This document shows, piece after piece, positions 15,032 through 22,654 of a stretch of 30,033 nucleotides of DNA. The DNA comes from Microbacteriaceae bacterium (GTDB lineage: Bacteria; Actinomycetota; Actinomycetes; Actinomycetales; Microbacteriaceae), in assembly GCA_947447385.1 (NCBI GenBank), contig CANFKN010000003.1, positions 1 to 30,033 on the forward strand, written 5' to 3'. Every line of letters begins with the position of its first letter. Positions within the stretch are counted from its first letter, which is position 1. The notes under the pieces are model-generated. The model was given only the letters and a program-made list of their open reading frames with translations. It was not told the origin of the DNA and made no database searches. Made by a program: the position numbers and the translations under genes.

Positions 15032-17278
15032 GTGACCGACGCGACACCCACCGGTTCATTAGCTGCCCTGCGCAACAAACTGCCGCGAATTTTCGCTCGC
15101 ACCGGCCCATATGCGGCTGAACTGTCTGAAATTATTCGTCTTTCGAAGTTGAACCACCCCAAGGCCGAGACAACAGTCATTGAGAGGGCCTTTGATGTCG
15201 CCGAAGAGGCACATCGCGAGCAAAAGCGGCGAAGTGGCGAGGCCTACATCACCCACCCGCTTGCTGTTACGCACATACTCGCAGAATTGGGTATTGGCCC
15301 TGTTACATTGGCTGCCGCGCTGCTGCATGACACTGTCGAAGACACTGACTATTCGCTAGAGCAGCTTCGTCGTGACTTTGGCGAAGAGGTCGCCATGTTA
15401 GTCGATGGTGTTACCAAGCTCGACAAAGTGAAGTACGGCGAAAACGCTCAAGCCGAAACCGTTCGCAAGATGGTAGTCGCGATGTCTAAAGACATCAGAG
15501 TGCTAGTGATAAAGCTAGCCGACCGCCTTCACAACGCTAGAACCTGGCAGTTCATGCCTGAAGAGTCAGCGCGACGCAAAGCTCAAGAGACCATCGAAAT
15601 CTATGCACCGCTAGCTCACCGCTTGGGCATCAGTGCCATCAAGAACGAACTTGAAGACCTTTCTTTCGGCGTGCTTTACCCAAAGGTCTATGAAGAGATC
15701 GTGAACCTGGTGCGCCAGCGCGCGCCAAAACGTGAAGAGTTTATCGACACCATCACCGACGCGATTGAGAACGATCTGCGCGATGCTCGCATCAAGGGCA
15801 AAGTGGCAGGCCGCCCTAAGCAGTATTATTCGATTTATCAAAAAATGGTGGTTCGAGGTCGAGAGTTCGACGATATCTATGACCTTGTCGGAATTCGTGT
15901 TCTGGTGCCAGAACTGCGCGACTGCTATGCGATTCTAGGAACGATTCACGCCAGGTGGAACCCTGTGCCAGGTCGATTCAAAGACTACATTGCAATGCCA
16001 AAGTTCAATCTTTATCAATCACTGCACACGACGGTTCTAGGCCCTCACGGTAGGCCGGTAGAAATCCAAATTCGCACCTTCGACATGCACCAGCGAGCCG
16101 AATACGGTGTTGCGGCGCACTGGAAATACAAAGAGCAGGTTGCCAAGGGCGGGGGAGGCAATGAAGAAGACCTCGTTTGGCTCAAGCACCTAAGTGACTG
16201 GCAGACCGAAACCCAAGACCCATCTGAGTTCCTCGACGCGCTTAGATTCGAGATTGGCGCTAAAGAGGTTTATGTTTTCACGCCAAAGGGTAAAGTCATT
16301 GGCTTGCCGGCCGGCGCAACACCGGTTGACTTTGCCTATGCCGTTCACACAGAGGTCGGGCACCGCACCATGGGAGCCAAGGTCAATGCCAGGTTGGTAC
16401 CGCTTGAAACAGAGCTCAAATCTGGCGATGTTGTAGAGATTTTCACTTCTAAGTCTCCGACGGCCGGCCCGAGCCAAGACTGGCTCAATTTTGTGAGATC
16501 GCAACGCGCGCGAGCCAAGATCAAGCAGCACTTCACCAACGAGCGCCGCGAAGATGCAGTTGAGCACGGCAAAGAGGCACTTGCCAAGGTAATGCGCAAG
16601 CAGAACTTGCCCCTTCAACGGCTCATGGCCAGTGAAGCGCTGCAAACCGTAGCTGCAGACCTAAAGCTAACTGACATAACTGCTCTATTTGCCGCTATTG
16701 GTGAGGGTCACATTTCAGCCCAATCGGTGGTTGAAAAGCTCGCCATGCAGCTTCAAACAGACTCAGAGAGCCATGACGAACCGTTCGTTCTACCGACGCC
16801 GCGGAGCATAAATCGTCAGCGATCTAATGACAGTGGCGTTCTGGTTCGAGGCGATGCCGATGTAATGGTCAAGCTTGCTCGATGCTGCACACCGGTTCCC
16901 GGCGATGAAATTCTCGGGTTCGTTACTAGGGGAGCGGGTGTTTCAGTTCACCGTTTAGACTGTCGAAACCTTGAACAACTCAAGCTAGAACCAGAACGCA
17001 TCATGGAGGTTTCTTGGGCTCCAACGAACAAGAGCCTGTTCTTAGTTCAAATTCAGATTGAAGCCCTAGATCGTTCGGGTCTCTTGAGTGACGTGACTCG
17101 CGTTCTCGCCGAACACCACGTAAACATTTTGTCTGCCTCGGTTTCAACCCGAAGTGACCGTGTGGCACTCAGCCGATTCGTTTTTGAGATGGGCGACTCA
17201 AGCATGCTGGAACACCTGCTGAACGCGGTGCGCCGCATCGAGGCTGTCTATGACGTCTATCGAGTGCACAACGGCTAG
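15032..17278 (+). CDS. rel: Bifunctional (p)ppGpp synthetase/hydrolase (RelA/SpoT family)
   Basis: Stringent-response enzyme that makes and degrades (p)ppGpp on and off the ribosome. It has 748 residues from the GTG at 15032, chosen because GGAGG precedes it; an in-frame ATG at 14990 adds 14 unrelated residues. Domains in order: HD hydrolase (H99-D100 in LLHDTVEDTD, with HPLAVTHILAELG before it), synthetase with the RFKD loop at 315-318 (the form found in bifunctional Rel enzymes rather than in RelA-only synthetases) and KFNLYQSLHTTV, TGS domain (VYVFTPKGKVIGLPAGATPVDFAYAVH), a conserved-Cys region (ARCCTPVPGDEI) and a C-terminal ACT domain. Both active sites look intact. Confidence 0.97.
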   Translation: MTDATPTGSLAALRNKLPRIFARTGPYAAELSEIIRLSKLNHPKAETTVIERAFDVAEEAHREQKRRSGEAYITHPLAVTHILAELGIGPVTLAAALLHDTVEDTDYSLEQLRRDFGEEVAMLVDGVTKLDKVKYGENAQAETVRKMVVAMSKDIRVLVIKLADRLHNARTWQFMPEESARRKAQETIEIYAPLAHRLGISAIKNELEDLSFGVLYPKVYEEIVNLVRQRAPKREEFIDTITDAIENDLRDARIKGKVAGRPKQYYSIYQKMVVRGREFDDIYDLVGIRVLVPELRDCYAILGTIHARWNPVPGRFKDYIAMPKFNLYQSLHTTVLGPHGRPVEIQIRTFDMHQRAEYGVAAHWKYKEQVAKGGGGNEEDLVWLKHLSDWQTETQDPSEFLDALRFEIGAKEVYVFTPKGKVIGLPAGATPVDFAYAVHTEVGHRTMGAKVNARLVPLETELKSGDVVEIFTSKSPTAGPSQDWLNFVRSQRARAKIKQHFTNERREDAVEHGKEALAKVMRKQNLPLQRLMASEALQTVAADLKLTDITALFAAIGEGHISAQSVVEKLAMQLQTDSESHDEPFVLPTPRSINRQRSNDSGVLVRGDADVMVKLARCCTPVPGDEILGFVTRGAGVSVHRLDCRNLEQLKLEPERIMEVSWAPTNKSLFLVQIQIEALDRSGLLSDVTRVLAEHHVNILSASVSTRSDRVALSRFVFEMGDSSMLEHLLNAVRRIEAVYDVYRVHNG

Positions 17279-17296
17279 TAACCCGCCAGCACGCCC

Positions 17297-17548
17297 CTAG
17301 CGGTCTTCTACGAGTTCGAGCACCTCTGGCATCAAACCGCCTTCGGCTACCCACAGCGCAGTCGATGACTTTGATCTGGCACGCTTTTTGTGAGTCAGTC
17401 TCAAATACTCCCTGCGAACAGTTGGCGTTTCTATGAAACCGAACGGTGCATAGGCGTCATGAAATCTGAACACTTCAAAATTCAATTCCATTGCGCTGAG
17501 TTCAGCCACCGAGAAAGTTCTCGAAGGCACAAATAGAGTGAGCTTCAT
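17297..17548 (-). CDS. Small orphan ORF, possibly a shortened gene
   Basis: An 83-residue reading frame in an otherwise empty 340-nt gap between rel and the DUF349 gene. It begins at ATG 17548, with an in-frame stop six nt before it, and has no clear Shine-Dalgarno or promoter. It lies just beyond the DUF349 terminator, so it would need its own transcription start. Features: a hydrophobic start (MKLTLFVPSRTFSVAELSAME), a central FRFHDAYAPFGFIETP segment, a basic patch (RLTHKKRARSKSS) and an acidic end. From memory it resembles the N-terminal part of a longer protein family found near rel in Microbacteriaceae (AbiEi-antitoxin-like), which would make it truncated; this is unverified. It may not be expressed. 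Confidence 0.4.
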   Translation of the reverse strand: MKLTLFVPSRTFSVAELSAMELNFEVFRFHDAYAPFGFIETPTVRREYLRLTHKKRARSKSSTALWVAEGGLMPEVLELVEDR

Positions 17549-17562
17549 TATTCAAGCATGAC

Positions 17563-17590
17563 AAAAGGGGCCGGCCAATTGGCCGACCCC
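17563..17590 (-). terminator. Intrinsic terminator after the DUF349 gene
   Basis: On the minus strand GGGGTCGGCC - AATT - GGCCGGCCCC forms a 10-bp stem with one G-T pair, followed by TTTT (17566-17563). The core GGCCAATTGGCC is a perfect 12-bp palindrome. It ends the cyclophilin-DUF349 transcript 29 nt after the stop codon. Confidence 0.85.
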
Positions 17591-17618
17591 TAAAATCTGT
17601 TGAAAACTTAGAAACTAT

Positions 17619-18848
17619 TTAAAGCGAGTTCTTTACGATTTCGCGCCACTGTTTGCGAGCGGCGAGAGCTTCTTCGGCTTCTTTTAGCTTCTTGGCATCT
17701 TTTGACTTCTTAGCCTCGGCGAGTTGATTCTCTAACTTCACAATCGAAGCGTCAAGCTGGTCAAGTACCGAGTTTGTGCGCTCGATGGCTGCAGGGTCGG
17801 TCTTGCGCCACTGCTCTTCTTCAACTTTGCGAACCTTGGTTTCGACAGCCTTGAGACGGTCTTCAATCTCGCGCATCTTTTCGCGCGGAACTCGCCCGGC
17901 TTTCTCCCAGCGACTCTGAACTGACTGAAGTAGCTTCTTGGCAGTTGGCAAATCTTTCGACGCGTCGATTTTTTCAGCTTCAACCAATAGTTCAAGTTTC
18001 GCAGCCAAGTTTGCCGATTGCTCTTTGTTTTCGACGGCAACTACTTCAGACTTTGCAGCATAAATTGCGTCGCCGGCTGCCTTAAATCGGGCCCATAGCT
18101 CATCGTCGGTCTTCGAACGCGCACTGGCTTTCCAAGCATCTAGCAGTTTGCGATAGTCATTAATTGCTTCGCCACCTTTTGCAACCAGAGCCTCTGCATC
18201 GGCAACAATCTGTGCCTTCGCTGCTTTGGTTGCCTTGTTAGCGGCATCAAGGGTCGCGAAATAGGCGCGCTTGGCTGATTCAAATTTGGTTCGGGCTGCA
18301 GAGAAGCGCTTCCAGATAGGGTCAGCGTCACCTTTAGCTAGCTTCGGCCCGTTTTTCTGGGCATCTTGCCATAGTTCAAACAGCGCGTTCATTTCAACTG
18401 AGGTGTTCTTCCAGTGAATCTTTGCCGTGTCTTGCCCAGCAATTGCCTCGGCCTTTTCAGCAATTTCAGTGCGCTTGGCAATCTCGGCGGCTATAACTTC
18501 TTTATTTTGCTCTAGCTTCTCAACCAAAAGCTCCGAAACTTTGACTTCAACCGCGGCAACACGTGCACGAAGAGTTGAGGCATCACCAACCGCGGCAGGC
18601 TCCTTGAGGTCTTCGTTAAGTTTGGTGATGGCCTTGTTCAGGCTCTGAGCGTCTGCCTTGCCAGCAACGCGCTGCTCAAGCAGGCGCACCTGCGCTTCAA
18701 GATCAGCAAACTTTCTTTCAAAATAGGCAAGAGCATCCGCTGCCGCAACGCCAGGGTATTGACCTACCTTGCGCTCGACTGCACCTTCGATTACGAAAAC
18801 GTTGTTTTCTTCATCGACGCGACCAAAACTTGCTGATGTGGTTGACAC
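17619..18848 (-). CDS. DUF349 domain-containing coiled-coil protein
   Basis: A 409-residue soluble, highly charged helical protein rich in Ala, Lys and Glu. The N-terminus (FGRVDEENNVFVIEGAVERKVGQYPGVAAADALAYFERKF) is the conserved opening of the actinobacterial members. Then follow a coiled coil (about 50-135) and several copies of the DUF349 helical repeat, recognisable by W-x(n)-LWxxFKAA-like sequences (DELWARFKAAGDAIYAAKSE, PIWKRFSAARTKFESAKRAYF), and a final coiled coil. Biochemical function is not established. The start is GTG at 18848, with AGGAG six nt upstream. The cyclophilin gene lies 44 nt upstream on the same strand and is probably cotranscribed. Confidence 0.9.
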   Translation of the reverse strand: MSTTSASFGRVDEENNVFVIEGAVERKVGQYPGVAAADALAYFERKFADLEAQVRLLEQRVAGKADAQSLNKAITKLNEDLKEPAAVGDASTLRARVAAVEVKVSELLVEKLEQNKEVIAAEIAKRTEIAEKAEAIAGQDTAKIHWKNTSVEMNALFELWQDAQKNGPKLAKGDADPIWKRFSAARTKFESAKRAYFATLDAANKATKAAKAQIVADAEALVAKGGEAINDYRKLLDAWKASARSKTDDELWARFKAAGDAIYAAKSEVVAVENKEQSANLAAKLELLVEAEKIDASKDLPTAKKLLQSVQSRWEKAGRVPREKMREIEDRLKAVETKVRKVEEEQWRKTDPAAIERTNSVLDQLDASIVKLENQLAEAKKSKDAKKLKEAEEALAARKQWREIVKNSL

Positions 18849-18892
18849 TGGGGCTCCTGATTTATAACTGACGTTTGTTGCTGAATGGTTTG

Positions 18893-19720
18893 TTACTGCA
18901 AAACGATTGGGCCGAGCTTAGTAGCTACCTTTGGCCCGCCGTCACCAGGCTTGGTTCCGGTTACGCCTAGAGCTGCCAGCGCAGAGATACTTTCAATGCC
19001 TGATGTGACCGAACCGAATACCGAATAGTTCGGTGCAAGTGGGCTGTCGGTGTAAACAATGAAAAACTGTGAGCCCTGAGTTGCTGTTCCACCAGAGTTG
19101 GCCATCGCCAAGACGCCTTTAGCGTAGGTTGCAGATGCTGCGCCCTTGGCCACTGCTGGGGCATTTTCATTGTTTGGTCCGAATGAATAGCCTGGGCCGC
19201 CGGTGCCGTCACCCTTAGGGTCTCCACACTGAAGAACGAAGATGCCTTGAGTGGTCAAACGGTGGCATGAAACATTGTTGTAGAACCCTGATTTTGCCAA
19301 TGCGATGAAGTTGGCAGCCGCGTGAGGAGCTTTGACTCCGTCAACGGTGATTGCAAGCTTGCAACCGTTGACATACATCGAGCCTGTCCAGGCGCGCTTT
19401 TCGGCAACCGAAACCGCAGGGGCTTTCGTTGGTGCGGCGGTTTTTGCGCCAGTTGCTGGAGCTGGCTCATTTAGACAAGCCTGTGCAGCAGAAAGTGAAG
19501 CGGTTGGGCTTGGAGTCACGTGACCAGGGCCGAAACTATAGAAAACAAGTTGTGAGCCAAGTGCTAGGGCCACTACAACAACAGATGCGATCACTGCAAG
19601 GCGATTGTCACGCTTGCGACGGTCTGCCTTCGAGTTTTGCAGTTGCTGTTTCGCTTCAAAAGCCTTTAGACGAGCCGAAGCTGCAGCTGAAAGGTTGGTT
19701 TGAGACTTTTTCGACGCCAA
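18893..19720 (-). CDS. Membrane-anchored cyclophilin-type peptidyl-prolyl isomerase
   Basis: Cyclophilin expected to fold exported proteins on the outer face of the membrane. It has 275 residues: a basic cytoplasmic N-terminus, one TM/signal-anchor segment (about 39-63, LAVIASVVVVALALGSQLVFY), a Pro/Ala/Thr linker and the cyclophilin domain (about 110-275) with the core FYNNVSCHRLTTQGIFVLQCGDPKGDGTGGPGY and SQFFIVYTDSPLAPNYSVFG. The usual Arg of the family's FHR motif is kept (CHR), and GSQFFI matches the substrate groove. The start is TTG at 19720, with GGAGG four nt upstream. It is divergent from rarA across 95 nt. Related to M. tuberculosis PpiB (Rv2582), which also lies next to rel. Confidence 0.93.
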   Translation of the reverse strand: MASKKSQTNLSAAASARLKAFEAKQQLQNSKADRRKRDNRLAVIASVVVVALALGSQLVFYSFGPGHVTPSPTASLSAAQACLNEPAPATGAKTAAPTKAPAVSVAEKRAWTGSMYVNGCKLAITVDGVKAPHAAANFIALAKSGFYNNVSCHRLTTQGIFVLQCGDPKGDGTGGPGYSFGPNNENAPAVAKGAASATYAKGVLAMANSGGTATQGSQFFIVYTDSPLAPNYSVFGSVTSGIESISALAALGVTGTKPGDGGPKVATKLGPIVLQ

Positions 19721-19746
19721 AATTCCTCCATAAGTAAGTCTTAGAG

Positions 19747-19752
19747 ATTTTA
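19747..19752 (-). promoter_or_regulatory. -10 box of the cyclophilin-DUF349 operon
   Basis: TAAAAT on the minus strand, 26 nt upstream of the TTG start, with room for the GGAGG ribosome binding site at about 19729-19725. No strong -35 at 17 nt; a TTGTCT is present at about 20-nt spacing. Confidence 0.4.
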
Positions 19753-19803
19753 CCGAATAAACGGCAACGTTTAGACAACAAAGCCAAGTTGGTGTTAATG
19801 GTT

Positions 19804-19815
19804 TAGCCTGATTTC
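19804..19815 (+). promoter_or_regulatory. Leaderless promoter of rarA
   Basis: TAGCCT (19804-19809), six nucleotides, then the rarA ATG. No Shine-Dalgarno is present between them, which supports a message starting at the ATG. It matches the arrangement at pdxS, mqo and yajC. Confidence 0.5.
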
Positions 19816-21150
19816 ATGTTTAACGATGAAGGTCTGTTCTCAGCTGCTGCACCACTGGCGGCTCGAATGCGCCCATCATCAGTTGACGAGATCGTCGGGC
19901 AAACTGGCCTGCTCGTCGAAGGTTCGCCTTTGCGAGAGCTCGCCAGAACCAATGCCGACCCTTCGAAAGCCTCGCGCATTTCGGTCATTCTGTGGGGGCC
20001 TCCCGGCACCGGTAAAACCACAATCGCACAGGTGATTGCCAGAAGTTCAGGTCGCAAATTCGTCGAACTGAGCGCTATTACAGCTGGTGTAAAAGAGGTT
20101 CGAGAGGTAATGACCGCGGCTGCGCGTGACCGCGAAATCTATGGCTCTAGCACGTTGCTTTTTCTAGACGAAATTCACCGGTTTTCGAAAGCCCAACAAG
20201 ACGCCTTGCTTCCTGGCGTCGAAGGTGGGTGGGTAACGCTTATCGCCGCAACTACCGAAAACCCGTCGTTCTCTGTGATCAGCCCGCTGCTGAGCAGGTC
20301 TCTGCTGTTGACTCTCGAATCACTTTCACAGCAAGACATAGAGACGCTGATCGATAGGGCGGCTTCTGCTGCCCACGGGCTCGCGGGAGCTTTTAGTTTG
20401 TCTGACGAGGCTCGCAATCAAATCGTTTTGATGGCAGACGGCGACGCACGCCGGGCTCTGACAGTGCTTGATGCAGCTGCCGGCCATGCATCCGCCGTTG
20501 AATCGTCCACCATTGGGCTCGACGACGTTTCGGCAGCGATGGACCGTGCTTTGGTTCGCTACGACAGGCAAGGCGACCAGCACTACGACGTCATTAGCGC
20601 GTTCATCAAATCGGTGAGAGGTAGCGATGCCGACGCCGCCATTCATTATTTGGCGAGGATGCTCGAAGCTGGCGAAGACCCCCGCTTCATCGCGAGGCGC
20701 CTGATAATTTTGGCCGCTGAAGACATTGGCTTAGCCGACCCTCAAGCTCTCACGATTGCAAACGCTGCTGCCGATGCAGTGGCCATGATTGGAATGCCAG
20801 AGGGGCGCATTCCGCTTGCTGAGGCCACTATTTATCTTGCACTGGCAGCCAAATCAAACTCGGCCTACAACGCCATAAATGCCGCAATTGCAGACGTTCA
20901 GTCTGGCCTTTCGGGGCCAATTCCCAAACCTCTTCGAAGCTCCAACTTTGCCGGGGCAAAAAGTCAAGGCGCCGGAATAGGTTATCTTTACCCGCACGAT
21001 GACGCGAGATCTGTCGTTGAACAAACCTACCTGAGCGGCAAAACAGCTAACCGACGCTACTACCTACCCAAAGAGGTTGGTGCAGAACGACCGTTAGTCG
21101 AGCGCTGGCAGAAGCTGCGAGACATCATCCGCGCAAAAAAGACTAAATAG
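19816..21150 (+). CDS. rarA: Replication-associated recombination protein A (RarA/MgsA)
   Basis: AAA+ ATPase that acts at stalled replication forks and interacts with SSB. It has 444 residues: FSAAAPLAARMRPSSVDEIVGQ at the N-terminus, Walker A GPPGTGKTT (61-69), Walker B LLFLDEIHRF, sensor 1 IAATTENPSFSV, arginine-finger region LLSRSLLLTL, then the C-terminal tetramerisation domain with DAAIHYLARMLEAGEDPRFIARRL and the conserved YPHDD segment near the end. Length and all motifs fit RarA rather than RuvB, which lacks the C-terminal domain. Confidence 0.97.
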   Translation: MFNDEGLFSAAAPLAARMRPSSVDEIVGQTGLLVEGSPLRELARTNADPSKASRISVILWGPPGTGKTTIAQVIARSSGRKFVELSAITAGVKEVREVMTAAARDREIYGSSTLLFLDEIHRFSKAQQDALLPGVEGGWVTLIAATTENPSFSVISPLLSRSLLLTLESLSQQDIETLIDRAASAAHGLAGAFSLSDEARNQIVLMADGDARRALTVLDAAAGHASAVESSTIGLDDVSAAMDRALVRYDRQGDQHYDVISAFIKSVRGSDADAAIHYLARMLEAGEDPRFIARRLIILAAEDIGLADPQALTIANAAADAVAMIGMPEGRIPLAEATIYLALAAKSNSAYNAINAAIADVQSGLSGPIPKPLRSSNFAGAKSQGAGIGYLYPHDDARSVVEQTYLSGKTANRRYYLPKEVGAERPLVERWQKLRDIIRAKKTK

Positions 21151-21188
21151 GCTCGATGCTTTTAGTAGTGCGCTCGAACCAGCCTTAG

Positions 21189-21357
21189 TGCTAAACTCTA
21201 AAGGTTGCCGACTGGAGTTTGTCGTTCGCGGCTGTACGCAAACTCAACGGTGCGATCACCAAAATAGCCTGGTGGTCCGTGGCGAAACAATGAGAGATAA
21301 CCTCAAGCTCACATTATTTTTCGAACAAACGCTATTTAAATCCTTGAAAGGGATCAC
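21189..21357 (+). promoter_or_regulatory. rpsD promoter and structured leader
   Basis: TGCTAAACT (21189-21197) is an extended -10 element, so transcription would start near 21204 and leave a leader of about 150 nt, unusually long for this window. The leader has a stem GAGTTTG/CAAACTC (21215-21221 with 21239-21245, 17-nt loop). An AAACTC at 21193-21198 could pair with the same GAGTTT at the DNA level. AAAGGGA at about 21348-21354 is the ribosome binding site. A role in S4 autoregulation is plausible but unproven. No other gene is seen between rarA and rpsD. Confidence 0.45.
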
Positions 21358-21987
21358 GTGTCAAAAACCTCACGTACTCGCAGCAAGACTCGCTTGTCGC
21401 GCGCACTCGGCATTGCTCTTACACCTAAGGCAGCCAAATACCTAGAAAACCGTCCATATGCACCTGGTCAGCACGGCCGCACCAAGCGCAAGGCAGACAG
21501 CGACTTCGCCGTTCGTCTTCGCGAGAAGCAGCGCCTACGCGCCCAGTATGGCATTCGTGAAGCTCAGCTTCGCAAGACCTTTGCTGAAGCAAAGCGTGCC
21601 GAAGGCCTAACCGGTGAAAACCTAGTCGAGCTTCTAGAAGTTCGCCTCGACGCACTAGTTTTGCGTGCCGGCATTGCCCGCACCATCGCTCAGGCCCGTC
21701 AGATGGTTGTTCACCGTCACATTCTCGTAAACGGTGAGCGCGTTGACCGCCCATCGTTCCGCGTAAAGCCAGGCCAGATGATTCACGTTCACCCTAAGAG
21801 CGAAGGCACTGAACCATTCCAGGTTGCAGCAGCCGGCGGTCACGTTGACGTGCTTCCTCCAGTTCCTGGTTACCTTGACGTGCAGCTTGACAAGTTGCAG
21901 GCCACCCTCGTGCGTCGCCCAAAGCGCGCCGAAGTGCCTGTTACCTGTGAAGTTCAGCTCGTTGTTGAGTACTACGCTGCTCGCTAG
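21358..21987 (+). CDS. rpsD: 30S ribosomal protein S4
   Basis: Primary 16S rRNA-binding protein of the small subunit body and a known translational autoregulator in other bacteria. It has 209 residues: a basic N-terminal region (SKTSRTRSKTRLSRALG), the rRNA-binding core with RPYAPGQHGRTKRK and SDFAVRLREKQRLRAQYGI, the S4 RNA-binding domain (about 98-150, LDALVLRAGIARTIAQARQMVVHRHILVNGERVDRPSF), and the conserved C-terminal Y-x-D beta region. The zinc-binding Cys residues of some S4 proteins are absent (a C-minus form, a known variant). The start is GTG at 21358. Here it stands alone, outside a large ribosomal operon, with its own long leader. Confidence 0.98.
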   Translation: MSKTSRTRSKTRLSRALGIALTPKAAKYLENRPYAPGQHGRTKRKADSDFAVRLREKQRLRAQYGIREAQLRKTFAEAKRAEGLTGENLVELLEVRLDALVLRAGIARTIAQARQMVVHRHILVNGERVDRPSFRVKPGQMIHVHPKSEGTEPFQVAAAGGHVDVLPPVPGYLDVQLDKLQATLVRRPKRAEVPVTCEVQLVVEYYAAR

Positions 21988-22017
21988 TAACACAAAACCT
22001 TAAAGATCGGAATTCAG

Positions 22018-22395
22018 ATGAGTGGCGGCGACATTGCAGCAATCATTGCATCGAGTGCTTTTGCACTGTTGGTGATTGTGCTTGTGCCAAGCCTCGTAAA
22101 GCTTTCGAAGTTGGTTGATGAAACGCGCGTAACAGTGCAAGATCTCAACGACAACCTCGGGCCGCTACTCTCTGAACTCACCGAAACTGTCACCGTGGTA
22201 AACGAACAGGTGACCAAAATCGACAAAATCACTTCTAACGTGAAAAATGTCACCGGCAATATCGACAACCTAGTTGACGTCTTCGCCACGGCGCTCGGCT
22301 CGCCACTTTTCAAAGTCGCAGGCATCAGCCGCGGCATATTCAAGTTTTTGAACAGTCAAAAAAACACTCGCAACGCTCGTTCAAAAAACGACTAG
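22018..22395 (+). CDS. DUF948 single-span membrane protein
   Basis: A 125-residue protein with one N-terminal transmembrane helix (about residues 5-27, IAAIIASSAFALLVIVLVPSL), followed by an amphipathic Val/Thr/Asp-rich heptad-like region (KLSKLVDETRVTVQDLNDNLGPLLSEL) typical of DUF948, and a basic tail. Function unknown; the family is widespread in Gram-positive bacteria and sits between rpsD and alaS in many actinobacteria. The ATG at 22018 lies 30 nt after rpsD with a weak ribosome binding site, and no terminator is seen between them, so read-through from rpsD is likely. Confidence 0.85.
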   Translation: MSGGDIAAIIASSAFALLVIVLVPSLVKLSKLVDETRVTVQDLNDNLGPLLSELTETVTVVNEQVTKIDKITSNVKNVTGNIDNLVDVFATALGSPLFKVAGISRGIFKFLNSQKNTRNARSKND

Positions 22396-22439
22396 GCGCT
22401 GGTCTATAAAGTTCCCGCCACAATCACAAGGAGTGCTCA

Positions 22440-22628
22440 ATGAAAAAGTTGCTTTGGTTTGCATTTGGAATCACATTGGGCGTGGTGGCTGTGAAACAGC
22501 TAAACGAAAACCCACAGGCGAGACTATTTGCCGATGAGGCCACCCGTCGTGCAAAATCATTCGGCGCAGCTGTCAGCGAAGGCTTTCGCGAACGCGAAGC
22601 TGAACTCTCTCGCGAAAACGCCAACTAA
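22440..22628 (+). CDS. Small membrane protein, DUF6167-like
   Basis: A 62-residue protein with a short hydrophobic N-terminus (KKLLWFAFGITLGVVAVKQL) and a charged helical C-terminal part (ATRRAKSFGAAVSEGFREREAELSRE). A good ribosome binding site (AAGGAG) lies about seven nt before the ATG. Position (after DUF948 and before alaS) and layout match the small DUF6167-type proteins of other actinobacteria; this match is from memory. No function is known. Its size could cause it to be missed by automatic annotation, but the ribosome binding site and context support it. Confidence 0.75.
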   Translation: MKKLLWFAFGITLGVVAVKQLNENPQARLFADEATRRAKSFGAAVSEGFREREAELSRENAN

Positions 22629-22640
22629 TTTTTCTTGGAA

Positions 22641-22654
22641 TAGGTTCAAAATAA
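22641..22654 (+). promoter_or_regulatory. Possible promoter at the alaS start
   Basis: TAGGTT (22641-22646) lies eight nucleotides before the alaS GTG, close to the leaderless geometry of other genes here. AGG inside it could also act as a weak Shine-Dalgarno on a longer transcript. Confidence 0.35.

Noticed and set aside
21358..21987. Loss of the zinc-binding Cys residues in S4 as a defect
   Set aside because: C-minus S4 proteins are a known normal variant, often paired with C-plus forms only in some genomes.
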